In this document: positions 1-10,607 of the stretch, piece after piece
Numbering within the stretch: position 1 is the first letter of the stretch
How the letters are laid out: every line of letters begins with the position of its first letter
Assembly: GCA_017311185.1 (NCBI GenBank)
Contig: JAESUZ010004792.1
Coordinates: forward strand, 1,798,001 to 1,862,000
DNA from: Proteles cristata cristata
Taxonomy: Eukaryota; Chordata; Mammalia; Carnivora; Hyaenidae
Length of the DNA: 64,000 nucleotides
Reading direction: 5' to 3'
Notes under the pieces: generated by a model
What the model was told of the DNA's origin: nothing
Database searches by the model: none
The model's input: the letters and a program-made list of their open reading frames with translations, nothing else
Position numbers and translations under genes: made by a program

Positions 1-455
1 GGGAGGGTCCTAGGAAAGACAGGGCATGCAGACACCCAGAAAAAGCAGCAAACAGGACATGGAACGATGCCACATGGACCAGCAGGGGCATGACAGTCAC
101 CTGAAATGTAACACTGATACTGAGGAGCACCGGCTCCCTGTCCACCCCATGCACTGTAACTTCAGAGGAAATTCTGAAGAAGGGCTATGTCATTCTGGGG
201 CCTAGGGACAACGGTCTGATTGGCATGAGGATTGAGGAAGTCCAGCTTTGGAGTTTTGTCAGGTCTGGGAATTAGTAGAGCTGTGTCCCTGTGGGTCAAC
301 TCCATAGACTCTCCATCAGGCAGCCCAGGATCCGAGCATGCACCAAGTAAGGAAGCAGGAGCCCTGTGTTCTGGCCCTGCGTATGGCCAATCTGTGTCCC
401 AGGGGACTGTGGCTCAGATTTCTCTTTTGGTGAATGAAGCTCTTGGATGAATGGG
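1..455. other. Unassigned non-coding sequence
   Basis: No coding region, RNA gene or repeat family recognised. Short open frames here lack any recognisable domain and overlap on both strands. Confidence 0.4.
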
Positions 456-835
456 ATATGGTTGGTTCATGTGTCATCTTGGCTGGACCATAGTATACAG
501 ACATTTGGTCAAACATTATTCTAGAGTTTCTATGAGGGTCCTTTTTTCATGAGATTAACGTTTAGATCAGTGAATATTGATTAAAGCAGATTGCCCTCCA
601 TAATATACGTGGGCCTCATCCAATCAGTTGAAGGCCTGTATAGAACAAAAGCCTGACATCTCTGAGTAGGAGAAATTCTACAGCAGACAGCCTTAGACTT
701 GAACTGCAAATCCAGCTCTTTCCTTCTGGCCCACCGCACAGATTTTGGAATTGCCAGCATCAATAATCACATGAGCCAATTCCTTAAAAATAAATCTCAG
801 TAGATACACATCCTGTTGGCTCTGTTTTTCTGAAG
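456..835 (+). repeat. Ancient interspersed repeat with LTR-like 3' end
   Basis: The stretch GGGCCTCATCCAATCAGTTG and the following AGCCAATTCCTTAAAAATAA belong to a widespread mammalian repeat that I recognise but cannot name with certainty. The AATAAATCTC near the right end resembles a polyadenylation signal, which would fit an LTR. Boundaries are approximate and the copy is diverged. Confidence 0.5.
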
Positions 836-1207
836 AATGCGGATTGGTATGGCAAGCAACCCCATACCCCTTTCCCTCTCTGCAAGTCTGTGTTCCTAAT
901 GATGAAGAGGTTTAGGCTCATCAGATGGCACTGTCTGTCTGGTTCAGGGGAGCCTAATAAAGGCAGATGACAGAGCCCTTGGTGGATGTTCCTGCGAAGG
1001 GACGAGTGATAAAGTGTGAGTGCCCCTCTGATGGGATCTCCCATTCTTCCTGGGACCTTCCAGTGCCCCGCCTGTCATCAGCCTCACCTCTCCAAAGGTC
1101 TGTGAGGACTTAGCCAACAAGTGTGAAGGTCTTTTGGCTTTCTTCCAGGCAGCAATAACTCCAGTTGCTTGCCTCTCCCTCACCTAGGGAATACAGAATT
1201 AGTCATA
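836..1207. other. Unassigned non-coding sequence
   Basis: Nothing recognised between the flanking repeats. The open frames on the minus strand have no family resemblance. Confidence 0.35.
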
Positions 1208-1766
1208 TGTCTTGGTCCTTCGGGGATGTTATTAAAAAATTTCACAAACTTGGGAAGATTATAAACAACAGGAATCTATGCCTCACACTTCTGGGGACTG
1301 AAAGTCTGAGACCAGGGTGCTAGCATGGCCAGGCTCTGGTGAGGACCATCTTCTGGGCTGCAGACTGCACTCTTCTTGCTGTGTCCTTACAGGGCAGAAA
1401 GGTATAGAGAGCTCCCTGGGGCCTCTTTTATAGCAGCACTAATCTCATTCATGAGGACTCTACCCTCATGACCTAATCACCTCCCACCTCCTACTACCAC
1501 TACATTCAATTAGAATTATTTACTTACTTAGTTTATTTTCAATGTTTTTTTTTTTTTTTGAGAGAGAGAGGGACAGAGGTGAGCAGGAGAGGGACAGAGA
1601 GAGAGGGAGACACCCACAGCAGGCTCCAGGCTCTGAGCTGTCAGCACAGAGCCCAATGTGGGTCTCAAAACCATGAACTACCAGATCGTAACCTTCCTGA
1701 AGTCAGATGCTTGAATTAGGATTAAATATGTGGATTTGGAGGGACACAAACATTGAGCCCATAGCA
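1208..1766 (-). mobile_element. MST-type (ERVL-MaLR) LTR, split by a SINE
   Basis: Read on the minus strand this begins with TGCTATGGG and ends with GGACCAAGACA, the termini of MST LTRs. In between it keeps the landmarks GGTGATTAGGTCATGAGGG, ATAAAAGAGGCCCC and a GTTGTTTATAA block near the 3' end. A SINE (1541-1712) interrupts it. Flanking 5-mers TCATA and ACATA are a near match for the expected 5-bp duplication. It is an old solo LTR or LTR remnant; no internal proviral sequence is attached. Confidence 0.7.
1541..1712 (-). mobile_element. Carnivore tRNA-Lys SINE, head truncated
   Basis: On the plus strand it reads poly(T), then a GAGAGAGAGAGGGACAGAG block, then CAGGCTCCAGGCTCTGAGCT, which is the reverse complement of the SINE body. 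It stops at GTCAGATGCTTG, so the first ~25 bp of the tRNA-like head (A box) are missing. It sits inside the MST LTR and is therefore younger than that LTR. Confidence 0.85.
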
Positions 1767-2035
1767 ACATACTTCAGAGAATTTAGGAGTATGGTGTTTT
1801 CCACACTCAGTTTATCAGATTCGTGGTGTTTCCAGAGAGAAGCCCCAAACCAGTTAGAGAATGTGCGTGCTGTGTACCTATGTATTTATGTGTCTGGGTG
1901 TTTGTGTGTATGTGTGCAAGCTCCATGCATTCCAACAAACCAGGTCTGTTTTTCTTACCTGGTAGGGCAGAATTTTACTGGGATTCCTATCACCCTCAGA
2001 GAGTTAAATACCAAGAAAAGAAAGTTGTGAATATT

Positions 2036-2282
2036 TTTTTAATAATTTTTCTCAGTCATTAACTGTATTTTTTTTAATGTTTTATTTATTTCTAGGAGAG
2101 AGAGAGAGACAGCATGAGCAGGGGAGGGTCAGAGAGAGAGGGAGTCACAGACTCTGAAATAGGCTCCAGGCTCTGAGCTGGCAGTCAGCACAGAGCCCGT
2201 CGTGGGGCCGAACTCACGAGCTGCTAGATCATGACCTAAGCGAAAGTCGGACGCCTACCCGACTAAGCCACCCAGGCGCCCC
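2036..2282 (-). mobile_element. Carnivore SINE with full head and 16-bp duplication
   Basis: The intact head (reverse of GGGGCGCCTGGGTGGCTTAG) ends at 2282. Perfect duplications GAAAGTTGTGAATATT lie at 2020-2035 and 2283-2298. Between the SINE tail (TTTTTTTTAATGTTTTATTT on this strand) and the left duplication there is a second T-rich tract separated by about 25 bp of non-SINE sequence, which suggests a short 3' transduction. Body features (TCTAGGAGAGAG, GGGAGTCACAGACT) place it in the young SINE group also seen near 20.6, 47.7 and 53.4 kb. Confidence 0.9.
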
Positions 2283-2494
2283 GAAAGTTGTGAATATTAA
2301 CCACAGTCCTTGTCCTTCAGGGACTCAGTGCCTGGGAGAGAAACAGACCTATGGTTCATGGAGTGCTTCCCATGCAGCAGGCACTGTCAGGCTCTGGAAC
2401 ACAGCAGTGAGAAAGGCAGATGTGGCCAAGAACATGCGAAGCTGGCAGGCTGACATTCTAATTGGAGGAGCAGACAAGAAATAGGAGACAGATA

Positions 2495-2960
2495 CAGGCA
2501 CACCTCGGAGACACTGTATGTTTGGTTCCAGACCATTGCAATAAACCAAGTATCACTCTAAAGTGAGTCAAATGAAATTTTTGGTTTCACAGGGCATATA
2601 AAAGTCATGTTTACTCTATATTGTAATCTGTTACATGTACACTAGCTTATGTCTAAATAACAATGTACATACCTTAATTAAAACATACTTTATCACTAAA
2701 AAATGCCAACCATCATCTGAGCTTTCAGTGAGTCATAATTCACAGGTCCCAGATCCCACAGCAAATATAATACTAATGAAAAAGTTTGAAATATTACGAT
2801 AATTACCAAAAGGTGACGGAGAGACACAAAGTGAGCAAACCCTGTTGAAAGAGAGCACTGTTCAACTTGCTTAATGTGAGATTGCCACAAAACTTCAATA
2901 TGTAAAAAACAGTATCTGCAAAGTTCAATAAAGCAAAGTGCAATAAAGGTGGCTACGCCT
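2495..2960. mobile_element. Tigger/pogo-like non-autonomous DNA transposon remnant
   Basis: The left end CAGGCACACCTC and right end GGTGGCTACGCCT form diverged terminal inverted repeats, flanked by TA on both sides, the target duplication of the Tc1/mariner-pogo superfamily. Internal stretches such as GGTTCCAGACCATTGCAATA and CATATAAAAGTCATGTTTAC fit mammalian Tigger-derived elements. No transposase frame remains. It is nested in the L2-like repeat. Confidence 0.75.
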
Positions 2961-3124
2961 TAATTGAATAGGCTGTGAATTTCGGGCTGTGAGAAGTGCT
3001 GTGTAGGAAATAAAGAGTAACAATGTATAGAGTGACAGAGGGAAAGAGGTGGGGAGTCCCAGAAGGGCTTTCTGAAGGAGGACATTCGAATTAATACTTG
3101 AGGGATGACAATAAGGCAGCTGGG

Positions 3125-3127
<3 letters not shown>

Positions 3128-3178
<51 letters not shown>

Positions 3179-3188
3179 TGTGTGTGTG
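3128..3188. repeat. (TG)n microsatellite
   Basis: About 30 TG units with one TA interruption near 3171. Peptides predicted across it (His-Thr runs) are artefacts. Confidence 0.97.
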
Positions 3189-3700
3189 AAGGGTAGAACA
3201 GAGAGCACGGTTGTGCAAAAGTCCAGTGGCAAAGAAAAGTTCGAGCTATTGGAGGCCCAGGATGGAGGCTGATGTGAATGAGGCCGTAAGTATAGGACTT
3301 GGTGGTGAAATGTGAGGTCCTATAGGGCTGGATCGTCTAGGATGGAGCAGGCTTGTGGAAGAAGGTGGGCTTTATCCCAGGTGAGTCCCTCTCACTGCAG
3401 GACAAGCAGTGTGACCCTATGTAGCAGAAGATTGGGCAGAGACTCAGAAAAAGGAGACAATGTGTTCTGGTCTATTAGGGTAATTTGTGCCATTTGAGCT
3501 GGACTTTGAAGACCAAGGAGGAACTCACTGGGTGCAGAAGGGCTCAAAGGAGGTCCCGAAGCCTGAGAAAGCAGGCACAGATTCTGGAGAGGAAGCAATT
3601 GATGGTGGAGGCAGTAGGGAGGGTCGCAGGGCATGTCTGAGTTTGGACACAGTTTAAAGGAGTTTGGACTTTATGCTGAAAGGAATGGAGTTCCTTAGCC

Positions 3701-4211
3701 AAGGCTCCTCTCAAACCAGGAGGTGCATTGTGCATGCTCCCATCCCTATGAGGACCTGATGTAGGCAGACTTGGCTCTGACCAAGGACAGAATGTGTTGG
3801 AGTGTAAAGATGTGTGGGCTCCTGTAACACACAGAAGCAGGTACACTGCACATCAAGGGAGGATGAGAAGCAGGCTCTTTTGAAGTCCTGCCACAGGTGC
3901 ACCTCAGAGAATGACAGGAAAGGGCAGAGACAGGTTAGGCATCCAGACTACTTTGTTAGATTACAGGGGAACAGTGCTGATGCTGGCCCAGGACTAACAC
4001 ACCTGTGTGTCACTCTGTACATCTGAGCACACATGCATGGTGCTGGGGAAACAGGCATCTATGTGCCCACTTTGAGCATATGTGTGTGTGCACACAAGCA
4101 ATGATTTTGATGTGGAGGTGTTCATGCACAGGGTGTCTGTATGGAGTCCTGCACAGTTGCCTAGGTGTTCTTTGTGTGTATTTTTCTTTACATAGTAATT
4201 ATCACATGACT
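3701..4211. other. Unassigned non-coding sequence
   Basis: No gene or clear repeat recognised; a short TG/CA-rich stretch lies near 4080-4100. Confidence 0.35.
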
Positions 4212-4395
4212 TAGCAAGTATTTAGCATGTGCCAGGCTGTATTCTATGGAGTGTTCAGGACTTATCTACTTTATTCCTCCCAACAGCCTGTGAAGCAGGT
4301 TCCATTGACATTTTACAGATGCAGAAACCAAGTCATAGCAAGGTGACATAATCTGCCAGTGCTTGCCACAAAGCCTCTTAATGCTGGAGACCATG
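4212..4395 (-). repeat. MIR SINE remnant
   Basis: Contains the reverse-oriented MIR landmarks TTTAGCATGTGCCAGGCTGT, then ATTTTACAGATGCAGAAACC followed by AGCAAGGTGACATAATCTGCC-like sequence. Old and diverged. Confidence 0.7.
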
Positions 4396-5954
4396 CTTTT
4401 GACAAGTGTGCTGTTGTCTGCATCTTCATTCATACACATCAATGGACACAATTGTGTGTGTTCTCATTCAATAAGGGAAGAGAAAAAGCAAGAGCTAACA
4501 TTAATTTTTAAAAGCATTTCTAAAATAGATTTCTCTGATTTTGGACCTGGAGCCCTTGGGTTTACAGCAGCCTAGAGTCCATACCCAAAACACACTTGGA
4601 CTTGGTGCTTAATTTCAACTCTAGACAGAGAGAATCCTAATTAAATAAATATGCCCTTTGCCTGGAACTTTGTGAGGCCCCATAAACACACTCTTCTTTG
4701 AAAAATGGAGCAACCTGCCCCTAGTGCATTCTGACCCTCCAGAGGCGGTTGCTTCAACAAAAGGAGTTATTCCCCAATTGAGAGACTCTTTAAAATCTAT
4801 CTTGGCACTCCTAATAATTCCACTTGATCTGACCAGAGAAAATTCTGACTTGGGAATTGAACTGTGGATCTGTTAATTGAGAGTTGAAGCTGGAGGCTTT
4901 AACATGTACCCTTGAGATGAAGAAGCACTTCCTCTTTCTTTTTATACCTTCTAAACATGTTCTTTTCTCTTCATACCATATTTTTCTCAGAAAGTAAAAT
5001 AATATCTTATTTTCTAGCACTGCACAGGGTAGCAATGATCCTCCACAAGTTATGATAGTAGAAATAAGTCTTCAGTAGCTGGAATAAGCTAGAAAGTGGT
5101 ATTTATGTGAAAGAACTGAGAATAAATGCATTGTTACATTTTCTTCAGAAAAACAAACCAAACCAAACCAAGCAAATCCAACATAATACTCAAGTATGTA
5201 CACAGGGATGTACCTGTCCTGCCGGTCCAGAATTTGGGTTTTAACATCTGTAATGGTCCTTGATGCCAGGCAGGTAGAACTGGTAATAGAGAAGCCACAG
5301 CTTTGAATCAGAAGTGGGACTCAACATTTTACCTTGCAGATCACGTTTTTCTGCAGATGGCTTAAAGTAATTTGAAATAATTTAGTATCTCCCAAATCCA
5401 TATATTTTACACCTTGATATACTTCAGGCCTATAAAAAGAATTATGATTTAAAATAAAAGAGAATCTAGAGTCTATATCTGGTAGTCAGGTCCACCCCCT
5501 AACATCTGCCTCAGAGGTATGAATACCTGTTCCCCACCCAGATTTACCTTGCTGCAGCCATGTGGTAGTTACCTGGAATCACAGTACACTTCCCCTGAAG
5601 GATTTTGCCTCTGGGACTTTAATGCACACTCACTGGTTGAAGGTGATTCTCTTAATGAAAAGACTTTATACCAAGTTCTACCTAAATTCCTGTAGGCATA
5701 AGGAAGCCCACCTCAGGAGAACATTGTTCTACATTTCCTATTTCAGTTTCAAAGAGAAGTTGCTTGTGTGTTTTGTTAAATCTAACTGCATTTTCTTCTG
5801 TGGCTATTTGAAACCACTTTTCTTCACACAGATCTCTAGGAAAAGAGTCACATTATTTTGTTCTGTCCTAGTACACGTTCACACTTCTTTCCCTATAACC
5901 TCCTTGACCATTGCCTCTATAGTTCACGTGTTAGCCTTGTTAATCAGCTTCATG
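4396..5954. other. Unassigned non-coding sequence
   Basis: No recognised gene or repeat. A 133-residue open frame at 5562-5963 (+) runs into the old L1 to its right, has no recognisable domain or exon context, and is best treated as chance. Confidence 0.35.
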
Positions 5955-7255
5955 AAGGTATAATTTGCATTACCAAATTTAAGTTTATAATTTGGTGAAT
6001 TTTGACAAATGTGGATAGTAGTCCACAATCAATTATGGAAGATTTTCCTTATGCCCCATTTCAGGCCATCCCTTCATTTGGACCTTGGGCATTGGCAGCT
6101 GTAGATTTTTTTGTCTTTTTTTTTTTTTTTGTAGAACTCATATAAATTGAATCACACAGTATGAAGCATTTTGTGTCCTTGTTCTTTCATTTAGCATAAA
6201 GCTTCTGAGATTCATTCATCTTGTTACATGCATCAATTTGTCCTTCCTTTAAATTGTTGATTAATTTTTCATTGTATACATTTGTGATGTATTTTGTTCA
6301 TTTTCTTTTTCCACAATTTTGGGCTATTATAAATAAAGTTTCTGTGAACATTACAGTAGAAGTATTTCTCTGGATAAATATGTAGGAGTGTGATTGTTGG
6401 ATCATTTTGTAAGTGTATATTTAACATTTTAGAAACTCGCTGATTAGTTTTCACAGTGCCTGTACATTTGCATTCCCACCAGTAATGTATGAAAGTTTTA
6501 GCTGTTTCATGTTCCTGACAAAACTTGGTGCTGTCAGTGTTAAATTTTGGTCATTCTAGAGGAAGTGTAGGAGTTCTTCCTTATGGTTTTTATTTACATT
6601 TCCCTAATGTGCCGTGATGTTGAGCATTTTTGTCATTTATATATCTTCATTAATAAATATCAAATATTTATTGTTATTTATATTCTTATTATTGAGTCAT
6701 GAGAACATTTTATCATCCTGAAATCAAGTATGTGTTTTGCAAATATTTTCTCTAGTCTGTGTCTTGCTGTTTCTTTTCTTAATGATGCCTTTGGAGAAGC
6801 AAGTGTTTTAAATTTATGAAGTACACTTTATCAAATTTCTGTTTATAGTCCGCATTTTTGTGTCATGTTTGAGAAATCTTTGCCTAAGCAAAGATCACAA
6901 AGAATTTCCTATTTTCTACTATAAATTTTGTTATGTGTGGATCTTACATTTCTGTCTATGATATATTTTAAATTACTTTTTGTTTATGATATGAAGTACA
7001 GGTAAAGGCTTATTTGATTATTTTTACATGTAGATGTCCAATTCTATAGCAAAATTTGTGGAAATGACTATAGGCAGTTGATACCAAATCAACTGAGAAT
7101 ATGTGGCTATTCTAGACTCTATTCTGTTTCATTGATTAATACCATAGAGTCTTGATTATTGTAGGTTTAAATAAGTCTTAAAATCAGGTAATAAAAGCTT
7201 TCCATCTTTGTTTTGTTATTTAAGATTATTCTGGTTACATTAGGTCTTTGCATTT
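5955..7255 (-). repeat. Ancient L1 (L1M-type) 3' region
   Basis: Reverse-oriented L1 landmarks occur in order: GGTATAATTTGCATTACCAA (3' end), AATTGTTGATTAATTTTTCA, GTGTGATTGTTGGATCATTT and TTTGCATTCCCACCAGTAAT (ORF2 C-terminal region). Reading frames are destroyed. It is the leftmost of several stacked minus-strand L1 remnants. Confidence 0.7.
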
Positions 7256-7257
7256 CC

Positions 7258-8284
7258 ATGTATAAAGTGTTAACAGAATTATTGGGATGTAATTCACTAC
7301 CATAAAACTCACCTATTTGAGGTAAGTGTACAATCCAGTGGTGTTTACAGAATTGAGCAACTATCCATCACTATCTGATCCCAGAATACTTCATCACCCC
7401 GAAAGGAAATCCCATTCCTATTAGTATTCATTCCCCATTTTTCTTCCTGCCTGTCCCTGGCAACCAACAGTGTTATTTTCTATCATTATAGATTTGCCTG
7501 TTCTGAATGTTTCATATAAATGAGATTGTACAATGTGTGGTCTTTTGTGACTGACTTCTTTCACTTAGGGTCATATTTTCAGGGTTCATCTATTTTATAA
7601 CATGTGTCAGTACTTCATGCATTTATATTACTAAATAATATTTCTGCGCATGCTTCTGTCATTTCTTGTTTAGCATTCATCAGTTAAAAGTCTCTACTTT
7701 TTGGTTATTATAGCTAATGTTTCTACAAACATTTGAGGGCACATTTTTTTGTGTAGAAGTATATTTTCATTCCCCTTGGGTATATATGTATGTACATACC
7801 TGAGTGGAGTGCTGTATTGCATGGTAACCATATGTTTAACAATTTGAAAAACTGTCAAACTCTATCCCACAGCACTGCATCATTTTACATTCTTATCAGC
7901 AAAGTAAGAGGGTATCAATTTTTCTAATTGCTCCTTGTCAACACTTAAATTGTCTGTCTTTTTAACTCAGACATCTTAGTATATGAAGTGGTATCTCATT
8001 GTGGTTTTGATTTGCATTTCCTTAATGACTAATGATAGTGAGCATCTTCATGTGCTATTGGCTTTTCTATTTTTTTGAGAAACATCTATTCAGATGCAAA
8101 TGCTTTGCTCACTTAAAATTTTTTTTTATTATTGAGTTATAAACATTCTTTGTATAGTCTAGATGCAAGTCCCTTATCAGATGTATGATTTATATATATG
8201 CAAATGTCTTCCATTCTGTCTTTTTACTTTCATAACAGCATCCATGAATCACAGAATTTTAAAATTTTGATGAAGTTTGATTTA
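7258..8284 (-). repeat. Second ancient L1 (L1M-type) 3' region
   Basis: A separate 3' end begins at about 7275 (GTAATTCACTACCATAAAAC), followed by L1 ORF2 C-terminal landmarks such as GAGTGGAGTGCTGTATTGCA and AAGTGGTATCTCATTGTGGT. Repetition of the same landmarks as at 5955-7255 shows it is a distinct insertion. No usable frame. Confidence 0.7.
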
Positions 8285-8653
8285 TTTGCTTCATTTTATT
8301 TTTACTGAAGTATAATTAACATACAGTAGTATCTTAGTTTCAAGTGTACAGTATAATGATTCAACAATTCTCTACATTTCTCAGTGCTCATCAAGATAAG
8401 CGTGTTCTTAATCTCCTTTATCTAATTCAACCATCACCTGACCCACCTCCCCTCTGGCAGCCACCATTTTTTTCTCTGTATTTAAGAGTCTGTTTTTTGT
8501 TTGTGTCTGTCTCTTTTTTCTTTGTTTTGTTTCTTAAATTCCACATATGAGTGAAATCATATGATATTTGTCTTTCTCCATGATTTATTTCACTTAGTCA
8601 TTATAACCTCTAGGTCCATCTATGCTGTTGCAAATGGCAAGATTTTATTTTAT

Positions 8654-8844
8654 TTTTTTTAAATTTAATGTTTACTTCTTTTTGAGAGGGAAGAGGGACA
8701 GAGTGAGGGAAACACAGAATCTGAAGAAGGCTCCATGCTCCGAGCTGTCAGCACACGGCCCAACATGGGGCTCAAACTCATAAACAGTGAGATATGACCT
8801 GAGCTGAAGTCAGATGTTTCACTGACTGAGCTACCCAGGAGCCT
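8654..8844 (-). mobile_element. Carnivore SINE (older copy)
   Basis: Reverse-oriented SINE with poly(T) start, GAGAGGGAAGAGGGACAGAG body and CTGAGCTACCCAGGAGCCTC head. Duplications CAAGATTTTATTTTAT (8638-8653) and CAAGATTTCATTTTAT (8845-8860) differ by one base, indicating moderate age. Confidence 0.9.
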
Positions 8845-9077
8845 CAAGATTTCATTTTATTAATGGCTGAGTAACATTCCATTGTATATTTATACCACAT
8901 CTTCTTTATACATTTTTCTGTTGATGGATACTTAAGTTGTTTTTATATGTTGTCTACTATAAATGATGTTGCAATAAACATAAGGGTTCATATATCTTTT
9001 CAAATTAGCAGTTTTATTTTTCTGGATAAAAGGTAGTGGAAATACTGGATCATATGATAATTTTTATGATATTTTTT

Positions 9078-9100
9078 ATCATATCATATCATATCATATT
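9078..9100. repeat. (ATATC)n short tandem repeat
   Basis: Four ATATC-type units in an A/T-rich stretch within the old L1. Confidence 0.8.
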
Positions 9101-10438
9101 TTTAATTTTTCAAGAAATCTCCATACTTCTTCCACAGAGGCTATACCAATTTGCATTCCCACCAATAGTTAACAAGTATGACTTTTTCTCCACATTCTCA
9201 CCAACATGAAATGACTCAATGAAATTGAGTCAGTAATCAAAAAACTTCCAATAAAAGGAAGTCTAGGACTTGGCAGCTTTGCAGATGAATTCTACCAAAC
9301 ATTTAACAAAGAGTTAATGCCTATTCTTCTCAAACTATTTAAAAAAATAGGAAAACTTTCAAATTCATTTGATGAGGTCAGCATTACTCTGATACCAAAA
9401 CCAGATAAAGACACTAGAAAAAAAATTATAGGCCAATATCTTTGATGAACATGGATGCAAATATACTTAACAAAAATATTAGGAAACTGAATCCAACAAT
9501 ACATTAAAAAGTTATTCACGAAAATCAAGTGTGATTTATACCAGGGATTTTAGGGTGGTTCAGTATTTGCAAATCAATCAAATGTGATCCATCATATCAA
9601 CAAAAGAAAGGTTAAAAACCATATAATCATCTCAATGGATGCAGAAAAAATATGGCAACATACAACATTCATGCACCATAAAACCTATCAACATAGATGG
9701 TAAAGAAGGAACATACTTTAGCAAAAAACGCCCGACATGAAAAGCCCACAACTAACCTCAGACTTAGTGGTGAAACACTGAATTTTCCCTCTAATATTAG
9801 AAACAAGGCAATGATGTACAGTCTCAACACTTTTATTCAACATAGTACTAGAAATCATAGCCACAGCAATAAGACAAGAAAAGGAAATAAAAGCATCCAA
9901 ATTGGTAAGGAAGAAGTAAAATTTTCATATATAGAAAACCCTAAGGACTCCACTAAAATACTACTAAAACTAACATACAAATTTAGTAAGTTTCAGTATA
10001 CAATTTAGTATACAGAAATCTATTGCATTTCTATACACTAATAATCAAGTAGTAGAAAGAGAAATCAAGAAAACAATCCCATTTACAATTGCATCCAAAA
10101 CAATAAGATACCTAGGAATAAACTTGACCATAGAGGTGAAAGATCTGTACTCTGAAAACTATAAAACTTTCATGAAAGAAACTGAAGATGACACAAACAA
10201 TTGGAAAGATATTCCATGTGCATGGATTGAAAGGGCCAATATTTTTTAAATGCCCACACTACTCAAAGCAAACTACAGATATGATGCAATTCCTATCTAA
10301 ATACCAACATTTTTCATGTTACTGGAACAAATAATCCTAAAATTTGTATGTAGATGCAAATGACCCTGAATAACCAGAGCAATGTTGAAAAAGAACAAAT
10401 ATGGAGGTATCACAATCCCAGATTTAAAGATGTATTAC

Positions 10439-10592
10439 AGAGGTGCCTGCGGGGCTCATTCAGTTGAGTGTCTGACTTCATCTCAGCTCATTTTCACGAT
10501 TCATGAGTTTGAGACACACATCAAGCTCTCTGCTGTCAAGGAAGAGTCCACTTTGGATCCTCTGTCTCCCTCTCTCTCTGCTCCTTGACACC
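10439..10592 (+). mobile_element. Carnivore SINE, diverged
   Basis: Plus-strand head AGAGGTGCCTGCGGGGCTCA, B-box region TTCATGAGTTTGAGAC and the CTGTCTCCCTCTCTCTCTGC body. The A-rich tail is lost; the sequence runs directly into the duplication of the next L1. Older than the neighbouring L1 insertion. Confidence 0.8.
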
Positions 10593-10607
10593 TCAAGACT
10601 CTTTCTT

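Larger units (their letters stand above)
2340..3700 (-). repeat. L2-like LINE remnant interrupted by a DNA transposon
   Basis: The stretch around 2370-2490 (GCAGGCACTGTCAGGCTCTG, ACAGCAGTGAGAAAGGCAGA) and 2965-3120 (GAAGTGCTGTGTAGGAAATA, AGAAGGGCTTTCTGAAGGAG) resemble successive parts of the L2 3' region read in reverse. The Tigger-like element at 2495-2960 splits them. Similar but weaker resemblance continues to about 3700. Very diverged; limits are rough. Confidence 0.5.
8285..10441 (-). mobile_element. 5'-inverted older L1 (minus 3' part, plus 5' part)
   Basis: 8285-9205 is a minus-strand L1 3' end and ORF2 C-terminal region (TAATTAACATACAGTAGTAT, then ACATTCCATTGTATATTTAT). At about 9206 the orientation flips: 9206-10441 is plus-strand ORF2, starting at the conserved [12 protein letters not shown] site, passing the YIENP-type RT segment (9931-9945) and ending near a GGITIPDLKMYY motif (10403-10438). 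This order is the signature of twin-primed reverse transcription. About 760 bp of ORF2 between the two parts is missing relative to the full-length copy at 31.5-38.5 kb. All frames are broken. A SINE (8654-8844) interrupts the left part. Confidence 0.65.

Noticed and set aside
2925..3232. Minus-strand frames with long His-Thr repeats
   Set aside because: Translation of the (TG)n microsatellite.
5562..5963. 133-codon open frame
   Set aside because: No recognisable family and no splice or promoter context; unique A/T-rich sequence.
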